A DNA stretch of 64,000 nt, from contig CM075858.1 of assembly GCA_037975125.1 (NCBI GenBank), forward strand, positions 65,014,140-65,078,139. The letters are read 5' to 3'. Position 1 is the first letter of the stretch; every line of letters begins with the position of its first letter. Under the pieces are notes generated by a model, which was not told where the DNA came from, made no database searches, and saw only the letters and a program-made list of their open reading frames with translations. Both the position numbers and the translations under genes were made by a program. This DNA comes from Latrodectus hesperus (Eukaryota > Arthropoda > Arachnida > Araneae > Theridiidae). This document shows, piece after piece, positions 38,470-51,690 of this stretch.

Positions 38470-38790
38470 GCCAAAAGATCGATGGCAGCAAGTAAATCTG
38501 ATGATATGTCCGTTTTGGTTAGTCTAAAGCATTTAGTAAGTGATCCATTGAAGCTGGATGGTCACCGGAGCATTTTCGACAAGTGTTGTAGACCTTTGTG
38601 ACTCGTTCTAATTATTGCTACTTGAGAGTCTGGCCAAAGCTGTCTGGGAGCTTCGATCACATTTGATTTCCAGAAAAAGTGCCAGGGGAAGTTCTGGTGT
38701 GCAGATGGTGCTCAGGACTGGTATCGTACCTGGAAAATTCAACTCGGCAAATCATGATCTTATCACTAAGCCAAATGTCATTTACCACGT
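38470..38790 (-). mobile_element. Probable tRNA-derived SINE (minus strand)
   Basis: On the minus strand, ATTTGGCTTAGTGATAAGAT is a good A-box head and CCAGGTACGATACCAGTCCT a B box. CTGAGCACCATCTGCACACC follows. The 3' limit is uncertain. The 65-codon plus-strand frame here is a shadow of the repeat. Confidence 0.65.
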
Positions 38791-38863
38791 TTATTTGACG
38801 CAATGTTGTTGATATCTTAAGAGTTAAATAATGTAAGATTTTACTTCATCCAAGTATCCCAAA

Positions 38864-39010
38864 AGGAATTTTGATGGATAATCTTCCGAATTCATGGATT
38901 CCAAGAAGGGAACCTAAGAAATACACTTAAATTTGAGTGACTCAGAAGGAATTTTGATGGATAATCGTCCGAATTCCTGCGTTCCAAGAAGGTAACCTAA
39001 GAAATACTTC
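38864..39010. repeat. Two tandem copies of an 83 bp unit
   Basis: AGGAATTTTGATGGATAATC begins copies at 38864 and 38947. Both continue with TCCGAATTC, TTCCAAGAAGG and AACCTAAGAAATAC, with few mismatches. This is a local duplication, not a known element. Confidence 0.92.
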
Positions 39011-40712
39011 AAGCACCTACATTTAAAATGGAGTATACAGAAATAAAAAAACAAATACAAAACTACCATTGTTCAAAAGAAATTGATATTTGACACAAGA
39101 ATTTCCTCTCTGAATTACAATTAAAGGACTCATATATCAACAGTTTAAAATCTCTGTAACATACATCTTACGCACTTTGGCTTAACTAGGCAACCAAAAT
39201 TTATCTTCAATGATTAGAATTTTTTGTTTCATGCCAATACATGTCTTTTAACAAAAAGAAGGCCTCTGAATAAATAGAATTTAGTCTGCCTTATTTCAGG
39301 AAAATGCATTTAGTTTTCAACTTGAATTAAAACGTTAATAATGAATTGATTTGTGTTTCAGAGAATTGATAGCGTTATCCTACCTGAGATGATTTTCTGT
39401 TTAAAAAGCAGTTACTCCTCTTATTATCATTCTCATTTTTAATGCAAATATTATTCTGATTTTAAATTTGAGAATCCTTACTTTAATTCAATAAAAATTT
39501 ATTTCCAAGTAATTTCTATTTGTTTTAATAAATGCATATTAATTTTCATGATATATTTGTAAATATCAATTAAATGAATTAACATGAATTACTGCTGTCA
39601 ATTACATTTAATATTTTAGAATGAAGGCATAAACGTTAATCAAAAATTTAAAATATAATGTATTAAATTACAGCCTTTTCTTTAAAAATGTGTTTTCAGA
39701 ATCATTAATGGGAAAATTTTATTGGAAAAGAAAATCATAATGAATGGAATTATTTAGTTACAAAGGAGCCCATTTTTTAACTCCTCCATTTTATAATAAT
39801 ATCTTTGGATATTGGCAATGTTTCAAGAAATAGACCAAAAGCGTGATAGCATTAAATAAAAATAATACATTTAGACACTGAATGACAAAATAATGACCTA
39901 AAACAGTTTGGTTAAAAACAGTTTTATTTTACATAGGCTTTAATTTTGAATTTTATTTATGAGACAAAAATAAATCCATTCGCAGTTGTTGCTAAAAAAA
40001 CTCAGGATAATTTTGCTGGAAATGTTTTAAAGTTTTTTTGTTTGCTAGTCTAGTAACACAAAAATTGTCTCCATATGGCAATTCATCAATTATTTTATTG
40101 TCTTCGAGAACGAACATGGTTACCGAAATATAATATGTGATAGTTACATAAATATGATGTGAATGTAATGAACAGAGAAAATGAATCATCCAATACACTA
40201 CTTGACATCAAAAAACGTATCTGAACAACGCATAGAAAACAAAATCGTTAAATGTGAATACTACTGCCACGATGGCGATTTTTACTGTTTTTTGATTCAA
40301 TAAACAATCAAAGAATAGAGAGGACATCTTAACTTTCTTAGTAACACAAACTGGTGAAAATTGTCTTTTTCTGACTGATAGCAATCATAAAAAAATAGAA
40401 ACAAAATTGAAATTATTTTTTAAACCGTTAATTCAAATAATATTAAAAAGCACTTATTAAAATTATTTTTTCAAATTAGGAATTTATTAAAGTTTTTAAA
40501 AAGTATTATAACTCATAGATATGACTCTTGCATTACAAAAACCGAAAATTATATAGCATAATTATAAACAGATAAAGGATACTTATTTCGCAATGCAATA
40601 AAATTGGGAAATAAATATCTTTTATAAAATTCTAGTTCTATATAATTATGCTTCAAAAACAATTTGTGGGCTTTAATCACTAATTATATTATAAAATGTA
40701 TATTACTATATT
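39011..40712. other. AT-rich DNA, no gene recognised
   Basis: Short chance frames only. Confidence 0.6.
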
Positions 40713-40950
40713 TGTCGACAGTTGGGAGAGTGGTTAGTATCCCAAACTTCGAAATAGTAAGTCCCGAATTCGAATCCTGGTGAAGGCATGGATTTTCCAT
40801 TCTAACTGTGTGCATACACATTCTTTATCCTTTCACTGTCGAGGCAATGAGGCCAATCCCACGGACTGCCCCACTGCATAAGATGTCATCACATTCACCC
40901 CTTGTACAGCTGAACAGATATATCCTGAGTGCAGCCAGGAATTAGGAAAA
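40713..40950 (+). mobile_element. tRNA-derived SINE, family B-like (plus strand)
   Basis: The head is CAGTTGGGAGAGTGGTTAGT and the B box is CCCGAATTCGAATCCTGGTG, followed by GAAGGCATGGATTTTCC, the family B signature. The body (CCAATCCCACGGACTGCCCC, then ATAAGATGTCATC) differs from the 9307 copy, so it is a distinct subfamily. Confidence 0.8.
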
Positions 40951-41224
40951 AATATTTCTTTATGTGTACCATTTTCGTACCATTGTCAACTATATTACGA
41001 CATGTCAGAAGAATTTTTGAAGAAACATTTGATAAAAAATCATATATATTTCAGTATGAAAATAAAATTAATTTACTTTAATTTACTTAAAAATAGAATA
41101 ATGGGAGAGTAAAACAGAGGTAATGGATTCAGTTTTGATGGCAGAACTAAATATGGAAATTCGGTACTATTTATGATATTCGATATTTATTTTGTTATTA
41201 TAAAATGTACATTCTTATCCCTTT

Positions 41225-41499
<275 letters not shown>

Positions 41500-42774
41500 C
41501 AGACGGTATTAACACATTTTTAGAATGACTTCGGGGCCGTTTAATTAACGTTTAAAATGTAAAGATTAGTTGTTTTATGTTCTATCTGATAGACTTTTTT
41601 TTGGACTATACGTCTGCATCGTGATTTCCATGATAGAAGAGAATTCGTAAAATTTCCAGGAGTATTGTTTTCCATTCTTCTTCTACTACTTTCCAGAGTA
41701 CATCTTTCGAGGTGGTTTTGAGTTTAGAAAGAGCTCTTTTTAACACACCAAAGGCACAATAGTCCATTAGTAAAACGTCAGGGGACTTCGAAGGAATGTG
41801 TCGAAAAGGTATATATGCAATGCCTGTATTAGTCTTCATTTTTTTCAAGGAATGCAATGGTAGTTTTCGAAATATGACTTGTAGCTTTGTCTTGTTGATG
41901 TTTCACTCTTCGAAAGTGTTTGGGATAAAGAAGTGGAATTTCTTCTATAAATATTGAACGTAAAATCTTCTCCTGATAGTATGATAAGTAGATTTTAACA
42001 TTTTTTTACTCTTTTTAATTTCCCATTATCGGAGAAACCTGCGACAATCATAAACCCCTTACTGAAACTTTCTTTACATTGACGGAACTAGGTTTGTACA
42101 TATTTTCTCCTCATTTTCTATAGTAAATAGACCTTTTTTGTTGCAGTCATTTAGGTAAACCCATTCTTCATCAAGGGTCACAATGTATTTCCTTTATCTC
42201 CTGCTAAATGGTTTTCATACAGGATTCTACAAAATGCTTTACGTTGAGCCACATGTCTGGTGAACATTATGTTTCTTAGCTTTAAGTTGTAAATTTTGGT
42301 TTATTATTTTATTTATTGTTGCTACAGATGTATCTAAAGACTTTGCAGTTGATTGCTGTGTTGGCGGATTTTCTCTTGTTACTAGTGATTTCACTTTAAA
42401 AATATTTGAAACAGTAAGTACCTTTTTCGGATATTCGTTTGGAGTCTTCTTTCTATGTAGAAATTATGATTGACGGTTTTTACTTGTCCAATTTATCATG
42501 TTGCTTATTTTCCATTTAGAAATTTTAATACCATGCATTTCACAACGTTTTTGGTTTCTGGAATAAGAATATTTCTCATCGAAAAGTGCAAAAACATTTC
42601 CTTTAATCCACAGCTTGTTTACGTGCGACATTTTGAAAGAAGAATAAATTTAAAAGTAGCAGATGATATTTCTCACTTCAAATAATAAGCTGTTGCCAAA
42701 GTTTTTTATTTTAAAACATTTACTTTTTAAAATCCTTTATCCAAATCGTTCTAAAAATGGGTGAATACCTTCTG
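41500..42774 (-). mobile_element. Mariner-like element with DD41D-type spacing, inserted in a microsatellite
   Basis: A 1275 bp element with ~35 bp terminal inverted repeats: the left starts CAGACGGTATTAACACATTT and the right, reverse-complemented, CAGAAGGTATTCACCCATTT; both go on with TTAGAA. TA flanks each end, inside long (TA)n arrays. A single decayed transposase gene runs on the minus strand between about 42631 and 41606. Confidence 0.9.
41606..42631 (-). pseudogene. Decayed DD41D-like transposase
   Basis: The likely start is MSHVNKLWIKGNVFALFDEK at 42631. Further pieces across three frames are RENPPTQQSTAKSLDTSVAT then INKIINQNLQLKAKKH (second helix-turn-helix), RHVAQRKAFCRILYENHLAG, VTLDEEWVYL (first catalytic Asp), KKVSVRGFMIVAGFSDNGKL, VKHQQDKATSHISK (second Asp) and SKSPDVLLMDYCAFGVLKRA. 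From the Asp of QQDK to the Asp of MDYCAF there are exactly 41 residues, the spacing reported for the rosa-type DD41D group of Tc1/mariner transposons. At least three frame changes and stops inactivate it. The last 83 codons remain open. The family label is an inference from spacing and motifs. Confidence 0.85.
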
Positions 42775-45264
<2,490 letters not shown>

Positions 45265-45321
45265 TAAAATGAAATTATATTAAAATGTGTTTCATATAAA
45301 TTTTGATATAATTTCATTTTA
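45265..45321. repeat. 22 bp inverted repeat with 13-base loop
   Basis: TAAAATGAAATTATAT at 45265-45280 pairs perfectly with 45306-45321. After one T-G position the stem continues for five more pairs (AAAAT/ATTTT). As RNA this would be a 22 bp hairpin with one G-U pair. It is not associated with a known element end. Confidence 0.9.
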
Positions 45322-46601
45322 ATCTATTCGTCTTGATGCATAATTTTACACGTTCTCATGAGAAAAGAAGCCTGCGATTTCAATGACTAAACAATTTATT
45401 GATTTTTATCCATTGTCATCTATCAAGCATGTCTCTTTGTATACAGAAAACTAAACTAAGAAAAAATATCCTCAAAGTTTATTAAATATATTGGATAAAA
45501 CTTTTGTAAAAAGTAAAATAAATATTCTAAGCTATAATTTCTCGATAACATTAGAACATTTTCTATGACTTCATTTTGGTGAATAAAATAAGAAAAATAA
45601 ATTTTAAGCATTCAGTTAAATTGATTGTGTTTAAATTTTGCATGACCTTATTGTATTTATCACAAATATTTAAAACATATTATTCGATCGTAATACAAAT
45701 TCATTCACTGTAAATATTATTTTTTCAGAAATTACTTTTACAATATTTTATGCTTTGTTTGAATAATGAAATATGGATTTAAGAGTTATTGTTTTAAAAC
45801 ATTTACTATGTAAATGTGACTTTTAAAACAAAACTTAAAATTTGTATTTTTGAAATTTATGTGCTAATTAATACAAGAGAAATTGATATGATTTTCTAGG
45901 ATAGAAAGATATTTATAATGAAAATTTAAATGCCATTTTAAATGAAAATTTTTCTATTATTTATTTTATTTTTATAATATTTTGAATTACCTTTCATCTT
46001 TGTTTAGAAACATACAGCTAAAAAATTTCTGTGTTAAATACACACAAAAAGATGTCGACTTTTAAGAATTTTAAATTATTATCCTAAACATATTCTAAAT
46101 ATTCTCAGGCAAAATAAATTCATTTTATTCCTTCATTTTAAATTATATTTTTATACAAAAGTTAACTTTTTTATTTCTAAAATACATTTTAAAAAAATTT
46201 TAAAAATAAAGTTGTAGAAATATCGTTACTATTTAATTTCGTAACACCAGGTGATATAACCACAAAATGATACTACCGACTAAAAAATACTAATGATTAC
46301 AATATTTTTCTTTTTATTTTTGAAAATATTTATCTCTTCAGAAAGTTAAAAATGACAGTTAAAATGTTTTATAAAGTGTTCAAAATGCTTATGTCTCCAA
46401 AGTAAAATTGGTTACAATAAACAATTACTAATTTCTTAATCTGTATTTCATGTGCTGTGGTGAAAACTGATTGATCTAAGACAGTTGCATTAGCAAAATA
46501 TAACAGAAAGGAATTTTTGTGTATTTTTTATTAAATTATAATTGTAAAGTTTTATGTGGATTATATAAAATTACATTTCATTGAAATTAAATCACGAAAT
46601 A
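45322..46601. other. AT-rich DNA, no gene recognised
   Basis: No motif, repeat copy or credible frame. Confidence 0.6.
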
Positions 46602-47205
46602 CAATCCTGGCCACCCAAATTGCAACACCAATATAAAGACAAGAAATATCGCATAAAACTTATTTTGTGGATAACCTGTTGACCAAGTATCAAATGATTA
46701 AATTTATAGATATCTGTGAAGTGTGGTTCCTCAATTTCATTAAGTTCTGCCATCCACATCCTTCTTTCATCGCACCATTGGTGATGGAGACGTCTGTGGC
46801 TCTGCGTTAAGGATTGACGAAGCAATGGACGTCTTGCGGACAGACCACTCTGCTGTAAATGGCGTGGAATGGTGCGAGATACTGGATGTTGCGTTGCAGA
46901 CTGAATGTGCTGTGCTGTGGTTCGTGATGTGGCTGAGCGATTCATCAGTGCCATGCGCACAATTTGCCTGACATCACGTGAAGTTGTGCACTGAGGTGGA
47001 TGCGGTCGGACACGCGTCGATCCATCGTACCCTCCTGTATCCAATGATCACATATCCGCGTTACAGTTGTTTGGTTTCATCCAACGCAGCTACCGATTTC
47101 CCTGAAAGATCATCCACAATCTTGATAGGTCCCTATCCTTCCTCTATTGAACTCGGATACTTGATCAAAAAGTGATCGCTGTTTTCTATGAGGCATAAAT
47201 GATCG

Positions 47206-47240
<35 letters not shown>

Positions 47241-47446
47241 GAAGAAAAACACAATTGCCGAACTTGAAATCGTCGAAATCTCCATGCCTTAAATAGCACT
47301 TTGAAATAATGCCACAGGTGCACGTGATGTGCGTCTGCGCTGAAATTCTAATCATTTGCATATCTATCCTCCGCTAATGCATGTTGTAAATTTCATATTA
47401 TTTGCATGCTTCCTTCAGGGTTTTGCATTTAATGTGGCCAGCAGTG
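46602..47446 (-). mobile_element. Internally deleted Tc1/Tc3-like transposon
   Basis: An 845 bp element between TA at 46600-46601 and 47447-47448. The ends correspond: the left starts CAATCCTGGCCACCCAAATT and the right, reverse-complemented, CACTGCTGGCCACATTAAAT, followed by GCAA on both. It keeps the 5' part of a transposase gene and its far 3' end but has lost the whole catalytic region, so it could move only with enzyme supplied by another copy. A poly-T run of about 32 bases lies at 47203-47234, in what would be the 5' leader. Confidence 0.88.
46620..47060 (-). pseudogene. Tc3-like transposase, N-terminal DNA-binding part only
   Basis: The minus strand reads TTSRDVRQIVRMALMNRSAT, AQHIQSATQHPVSRTIPRHL, QQSGLSARRPLLRQSL and HRRLHHQWCDERRMWMAELN, the second helix-turn-helix (HTH_Tnp_Tc3_2) and linker of a Tc1/Tc3-type transposase. 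Upstream, WIQEGTMDRRV lies in another frame, so a one-base shift occurs near 47015. Directly after AELNEI the expected VF-DES-R catalytic start is missing and sequence of the 3' end follows. No catalytic Asp or Glu remains. The open frame runs out of the element to a stop at 46592. Confidence 0.9.
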
Positions 47447-47448
47447 TA

Positions 47449-48627
47449 CAACAAAATATTTATGGATTTCTCTAGCTAACTAAACTAACTGTACGATCTA
47501 TTTTATTATAATTTCTTTGTGTAAGAAGAGTGACGTATGAGTTTGATGACAGAAATTTTATCACTAAATTATTCCAATCTAGAGAAATAAAAAATCCAAA
47601 TAGAAACAATTTGCTCTCATTTTAACTCACAACAAAACAAGTAAATTTACAAATGAAACAAAGTTTGACAGTTTAAAAGATGATATTTTATATCAAGATT
47701 ATCAATTAGTTTCAATGAAGTATTTCCTTATATTTTGGATATCTGAGTCACAAAGATTTAAAAAAATTCAAAGAATTTTTCACACACACACACACACATT
47801 GAATGCCAATAACATAAGTTTAATAAATCCGTACTGACTACTAATGCTCTCAAATGTTGCTTAGTGGGTTTACGGTCAAAATCAAGAACAATTTAAAGGA
47901 ATTATTTGACTTCACAAAGACAATAGAAAATTTGATTTCCAAAATCAATCAGTATTTTGCCAATTAAGTTATTTATATCTAAATATTCTTTTGACAAGAA
48001 TATCAAATCATGTGTTAGAGATTGCACTAAATTTACATGTATTTAATTTCATCATTTACGCTAATGTATGCATAATCATCTTTAATATATAAATATTCAT
48101 TAACAATCAAATGATTATGTATATATTTTAACATGGTTCAGTTTAATTTATCATCTAAAAATATTCTGTTATAACGAATTCCAATCTATATTCACTTATA
48201 TCATTACCGTTTTCCATCAGTTAGGAAAGCGCGATCTACACTTAAGCATTCTTCTTGATGCATAAGTTCCGAAATTGATTCAAATATTTTTTATTGTGCC
48301 GAACTCTAATCAATAATTCTTCAATCCCGCTGTGTTATTTGGTAACATGCCAAGTTCCGAAACGTCATCACACAATTGAACATATTGTTTGATAAAACTT
48401 GCTGTGGAAAAAACAAAAATCAATAAAGTAAAAATATCTTACTAATAAATAATATATATATATGTATATGTGTGTGTATAAATATAAATATATCTATGAT
48501 TTTTTAAAAAAAATTGAATGATTAATCTCAATTTTATTTATTACTTCTATCACTAACATTTTTTTAAAATTTGGTTCCAAATGATCTAAGTTTTTAAGAA
48601 ATATAAATGATTCCATTTTATTAAACA
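47449..48627. other. AT-rich DNA with a short (CA)n, no gene recognised
   Basis: (CA)9 lies at 47781-47798. The rest is unassigned. Confidence 0.6.
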
Positions 48628-48690
48628 TGATTGGTTGGTTAGTTGGGTTTTATGGCGCAAGGTCCAAAAATGGACATGCTGCGCCTTATT
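48628..48690 (+). repeat. Short dispersed hairpin repeat, copy 1
   Basis: After a pyrimidine/purine-skewed leader (TTGGTTGGTTAGTTGGGTTT) comes a two-stem hairpin: GGCGCA at 48654-48659 pairs with TGCGCC at 48680-48685, and inside it GTCCA (48662-48666) pairs with TGGAC (48671-48675) around AAAA. A second copy lies at 53958-54022 on the other strand. Confidence 0.88.
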
Positions 48691-50394
48691 AAACATAAAA
48701 TATTTTATAAAACAACAATAAAAGCATAAAATATTTTATATTTTATGCTTTCAAACCTATTTTCTTTGTGTTTTCGTATAGAAACACTCGCTTTGCAACA
48801 ATTCTTTTTCAGTATTTAATAGGAAATGTTTTGAATTCCTTACATATAGTAAAATGAAATCATTTTATTTTTACAGTGTATTTTTGTGAAATTTTATTTT
48901 ATGGCTTCACCCTATTATAATTCAATAAAAAATCAACAAAATATTATTGCGTATTTCATTCCTTTGTTAATTCTAATTTCAGGAACATTTATCTTATGTG
49001 GATTCATTCCTTTATATATTCTTTAGTAGAACAATACAAAAATATTTTGATACATCATCAGATTATTCTAGTTTTCTTTGATTATTTGGATTTGTTCTCA
49101 TTGGAAATAAGATAACCAAAGATGTTATAAAAAGATAAATTATGGAAAAAATAAAATTTTGGTTTATTTCTACAAAATTTTCAAATTATAAAAAAATGGT
49201 TTTAAAATTTAATTAGTTTAATTTTTTATACAGTTTCTTCGGCAGAATTTTGATAAGTGTTTTCACTTTTCTTAAAATTTTTATAAGAAAGCTGTTTTAC
49301 TATACTGAAAGGCATTTATTTCTTTATTGGTTTTCTTTGCATGTTTTCTTACGGCTGTAATACTTTAAAAATCAACAAACTCCCTTTATTTTTTCGTATT
49401 TTATTTCACTTCTTTATACGCACGATTGGGAATAACATTTTTGCTATTTTCTTTACCTTGTAAATAAAAAAATATGACTATCTTGTTGATACTTGAATAA
49501 CTACTGTAATCTACAAATATTTTTTTAAAAAAAGCAGGTTTACACATTTGTTAAAAAACATTAGTTTAAACATTCCACTTGCAAATACTACTTTTTTCCG
49601 TTAAACTTTAATATTGGTGTACATAAGTAGCTTATTATATTGCTTAAAAATTAAATCCGGTTTTATATTTCTCAATACATCGGATAACAGAAAATGCACT
49701 TTCATTCAGATAACTATAACTATTAAGTATTGATCAGAATAGATAAATGATGTGGAAGTAGAAAGAAAACTGACACTTGAAATGGTAATTGTGCTTCATA
49801 TGTATTCTCAAAAATTTCATACCATTGCCCTTTACATTACAATAAGAAATCATTATTTCGTGGTGTTTTTCCATGGAATTATACAAAATCTGTTGTATTT
49901 TTTAAGTCCTCCGAAGAAAAAATAAACTCGCAAAGTAAATACGGTAAAAAATTCCGTAAATTTTTCATCTACAGTTTCTTATCTTTTTCTATTGAATGAA
50001 GTTGAAAAAGGATTCATTCGCACATTCTGTAATTCTTTTAGATACTTACAAAGTAAGTGTGAATTTTTCCTGAATGAATACTTAAATCTAATATTATTCA
50101 TAATATTTTTGGTTTATTATGAAAGAAGTCACTGGTTGCTAGATACATACGGGTTTACAAATATAGTATTGATCAACGGACAAGCTACATAAAAATAGGA
50201 TATTTATAACTAACAAGCATCCTGTAAACAGGATATTTTGACTCTGCGTTATGGAGAACCTAAGAACCAAAGGCTATTTTAGAGTTATTTTATGATAAAC
50301 ATAATATTATTTGGAGAACTCCCCGTATTCACATGATGCAAGGAAAAATTCTGAAAAATGTTTCTAAATCTACTGTTTCTCTAAAATCTACTGT
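48691..50394. other. AT-rich DNA, no gene recognised
   Basis: Short chance frames only, including one of 66 codons at 49992-50192 with no motif. Confidence 0.6.
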
Positions 50395-50480
50395 TTCCCA
50401 ACTATGCCTTGAATCGAACTCGGGATTTCTAAATATGAAGAGAGTGGTCTCAACATTCCACCACAACGAGCCTAAATATA
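50395..50480 (-). mobile_element. SINE head, tRNA-like region only (minus strand)
   Basis: On the minus strand, GGCTCGTTGTGGTGGAATGT is the head and ATCCCGAGTTCGATTCAAGG the B box, followed by CATAGTTGGGAAACAG. Little or no body follows, so the copy is truncated soon after the promoter. ATCTACTGTTTC occurs twice just beside it. Confidence 0.6.
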
Positions 50481-50659
50481 ATACTTTGATACTGCGTAGT
50501 TGACCGTTTCACCGCTTAAGGCTGTTGTAAATAAGTTTTACATAGACATTGATGGCTTCGTAGAAAGAAGGATGTGAAACAAAGGAAGAAATAAAGAAAA
50601 TTTACAAGAAACCATTCGAAGGGTGTGCATGCATGCACATACATAGCTGTGCAGGGGAG

Positions 50660-50900
50660 TCCCAGACAATACCTTAAGATTAACGGCCTTGGAATACTTG
50701 TACATAAGCAAGTGGCTTGAAATTTTGAGCCACGGTCAACTGACGAGATCACATCTGAGCTGGAATCCTCCTATCCTTGTTCACACCCATCAGTGAAAGG
50801 ACTTTGGACGTAAAAGATTAACATGGACACGTCCCCAATCCTTGGAGCTCCAGCAACTCAGGGAGGGCGAATACGGTCACTCTCCCAATCGCTGCCTGTG
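50660..50900 (-). mobile_element. Probable LINE 3'-end relic (minus strand)
   Basis: The minus strand at 50712-50763 matches the relic at 33324-33383: CAGATGTGATCTCGTCAG, then CCGTGGCTCAAAATTT. GGCCGTTAATCTTAAGG follows downstream. The surrounding stretch is GC-richer than average. The assignment to a LINE is from memory of similar tails. Confidence 0.45.
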
Positions 50901-51079
50901 GCAAATGAGGCTTTACTTTGCTGATCTCAATTTGAAGCGGTGGGAAGGTACAGGGGCAGAATATCTTAATTTCTGATATACATCTTGACAAAGTTTATGA
51001 ATATGTAAATATTCATAAACTTCTGCCTGCCCTCATATACCAATCTCGTTAGACTTCTATGTGGTAGCACAGATGGGAG

Positions 51080-51421
51080 ACCTCCAACAAACCCAGGAAA
51101 CTCTTTGAACTCTTCCCGAAAGTTTCACGGAAAAGACTACAAGGGGACTTCTTCCTAAACCAGCTTCTTACCGGCCACGGAGTCTTCGGCACCTATCGCA
51201 GCAGATTCCATGGGCAATCAGATGTCTGTCCACATGACGGTGATGTACAAGATCCGGAACACCTTCTTTTCCACTGTAGCTGCTACTCCAACATTCAGGA
51301 AAAAACATTTCCCAAGAACTTCCACCAACTACACTTCAAGCAGCTCCTTCTTCTTAAAGAATTCAGGAAAGGTGCCAAGGAAATTCTGCAGGCTGAACTC
51401 CTCCTTCAGCTCACTGACTAA
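51080..51421 (+). pseudogene. LINE ORF2 C-terminal fragment with zinc-knuckle-like motif
   Basis: An open plus-strand stretch ends at TAA 51419-51421. It reads FELFPKVSRKRLQGDFFLNQ, then LLTGHGVFGTYRSRF and DVCPHDGDVQDPEHLLFHCS, ending KEILQAELLLQLTD. The 'FLTGHG-F--Y--RF' block followed by a Cys...His...Cys cluster is the usual C-terminal tail of R1/Jockey-type and related LINE polyproteins. The upstream reverse transcriptase is absent, as expected for a 5'-truncated copy. It differs in sequence from the relic at 24230-24470, so two LINE lineages are present. The reading frame is intact in this short piece. Confidence 0.85.
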
Positions 51422-51690
51422 CCTCCGCCTCCTCCTTCCTTATACATATGTTCTCTGCTGTATCTTTCTCAATTAAGGCCATCCGGCCCTCTTCCAGCTA
51501 CAGTGAGTCCCAACAGAACCCCTTTTGTCCCTTCGGTTTGGACAATCCACAAGAGCTCTACTCACACGCCCTGGCCAAGTGATGAGCCTGGGTTCCCTTC
51601 ATGATTACTGTCCGACGACGTTCTCCACCGTATACCTTCGGGTGGGACGGTGCTCTTTGGTAATGTTATTACCAAAGTTATTATTATACC
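51422..51690 (+). mobile_element. LINE 3' untranslated region with terminal hairpins
   Basis: It follows the ORF2 stop with C- and T-rich sequence and ends in two hairpins. The first pairs CACCGT (51626-51631) with ACGGTG (51647-51652). The second pairs CTTTGGTAAT (51655-51664) with ATTACCAAAG (51668-51677) around GTT. (TTA)n-like TTATTATTAT then follows, the kind of short tail used by R1/CR1-like elements in place of poly-A. The hairpins are a plausible recognition site for the element's reverse transcriptase. Confidence 0.75.

Noticed and set aside
47203..47234. Poly-T run as the poly-A tail of a retroposed copy
   Set aside because: It lies inside the Tc3-like element, between its right end and its gene, with no retroposed sequence next to it; slippage is the simpler explanation.
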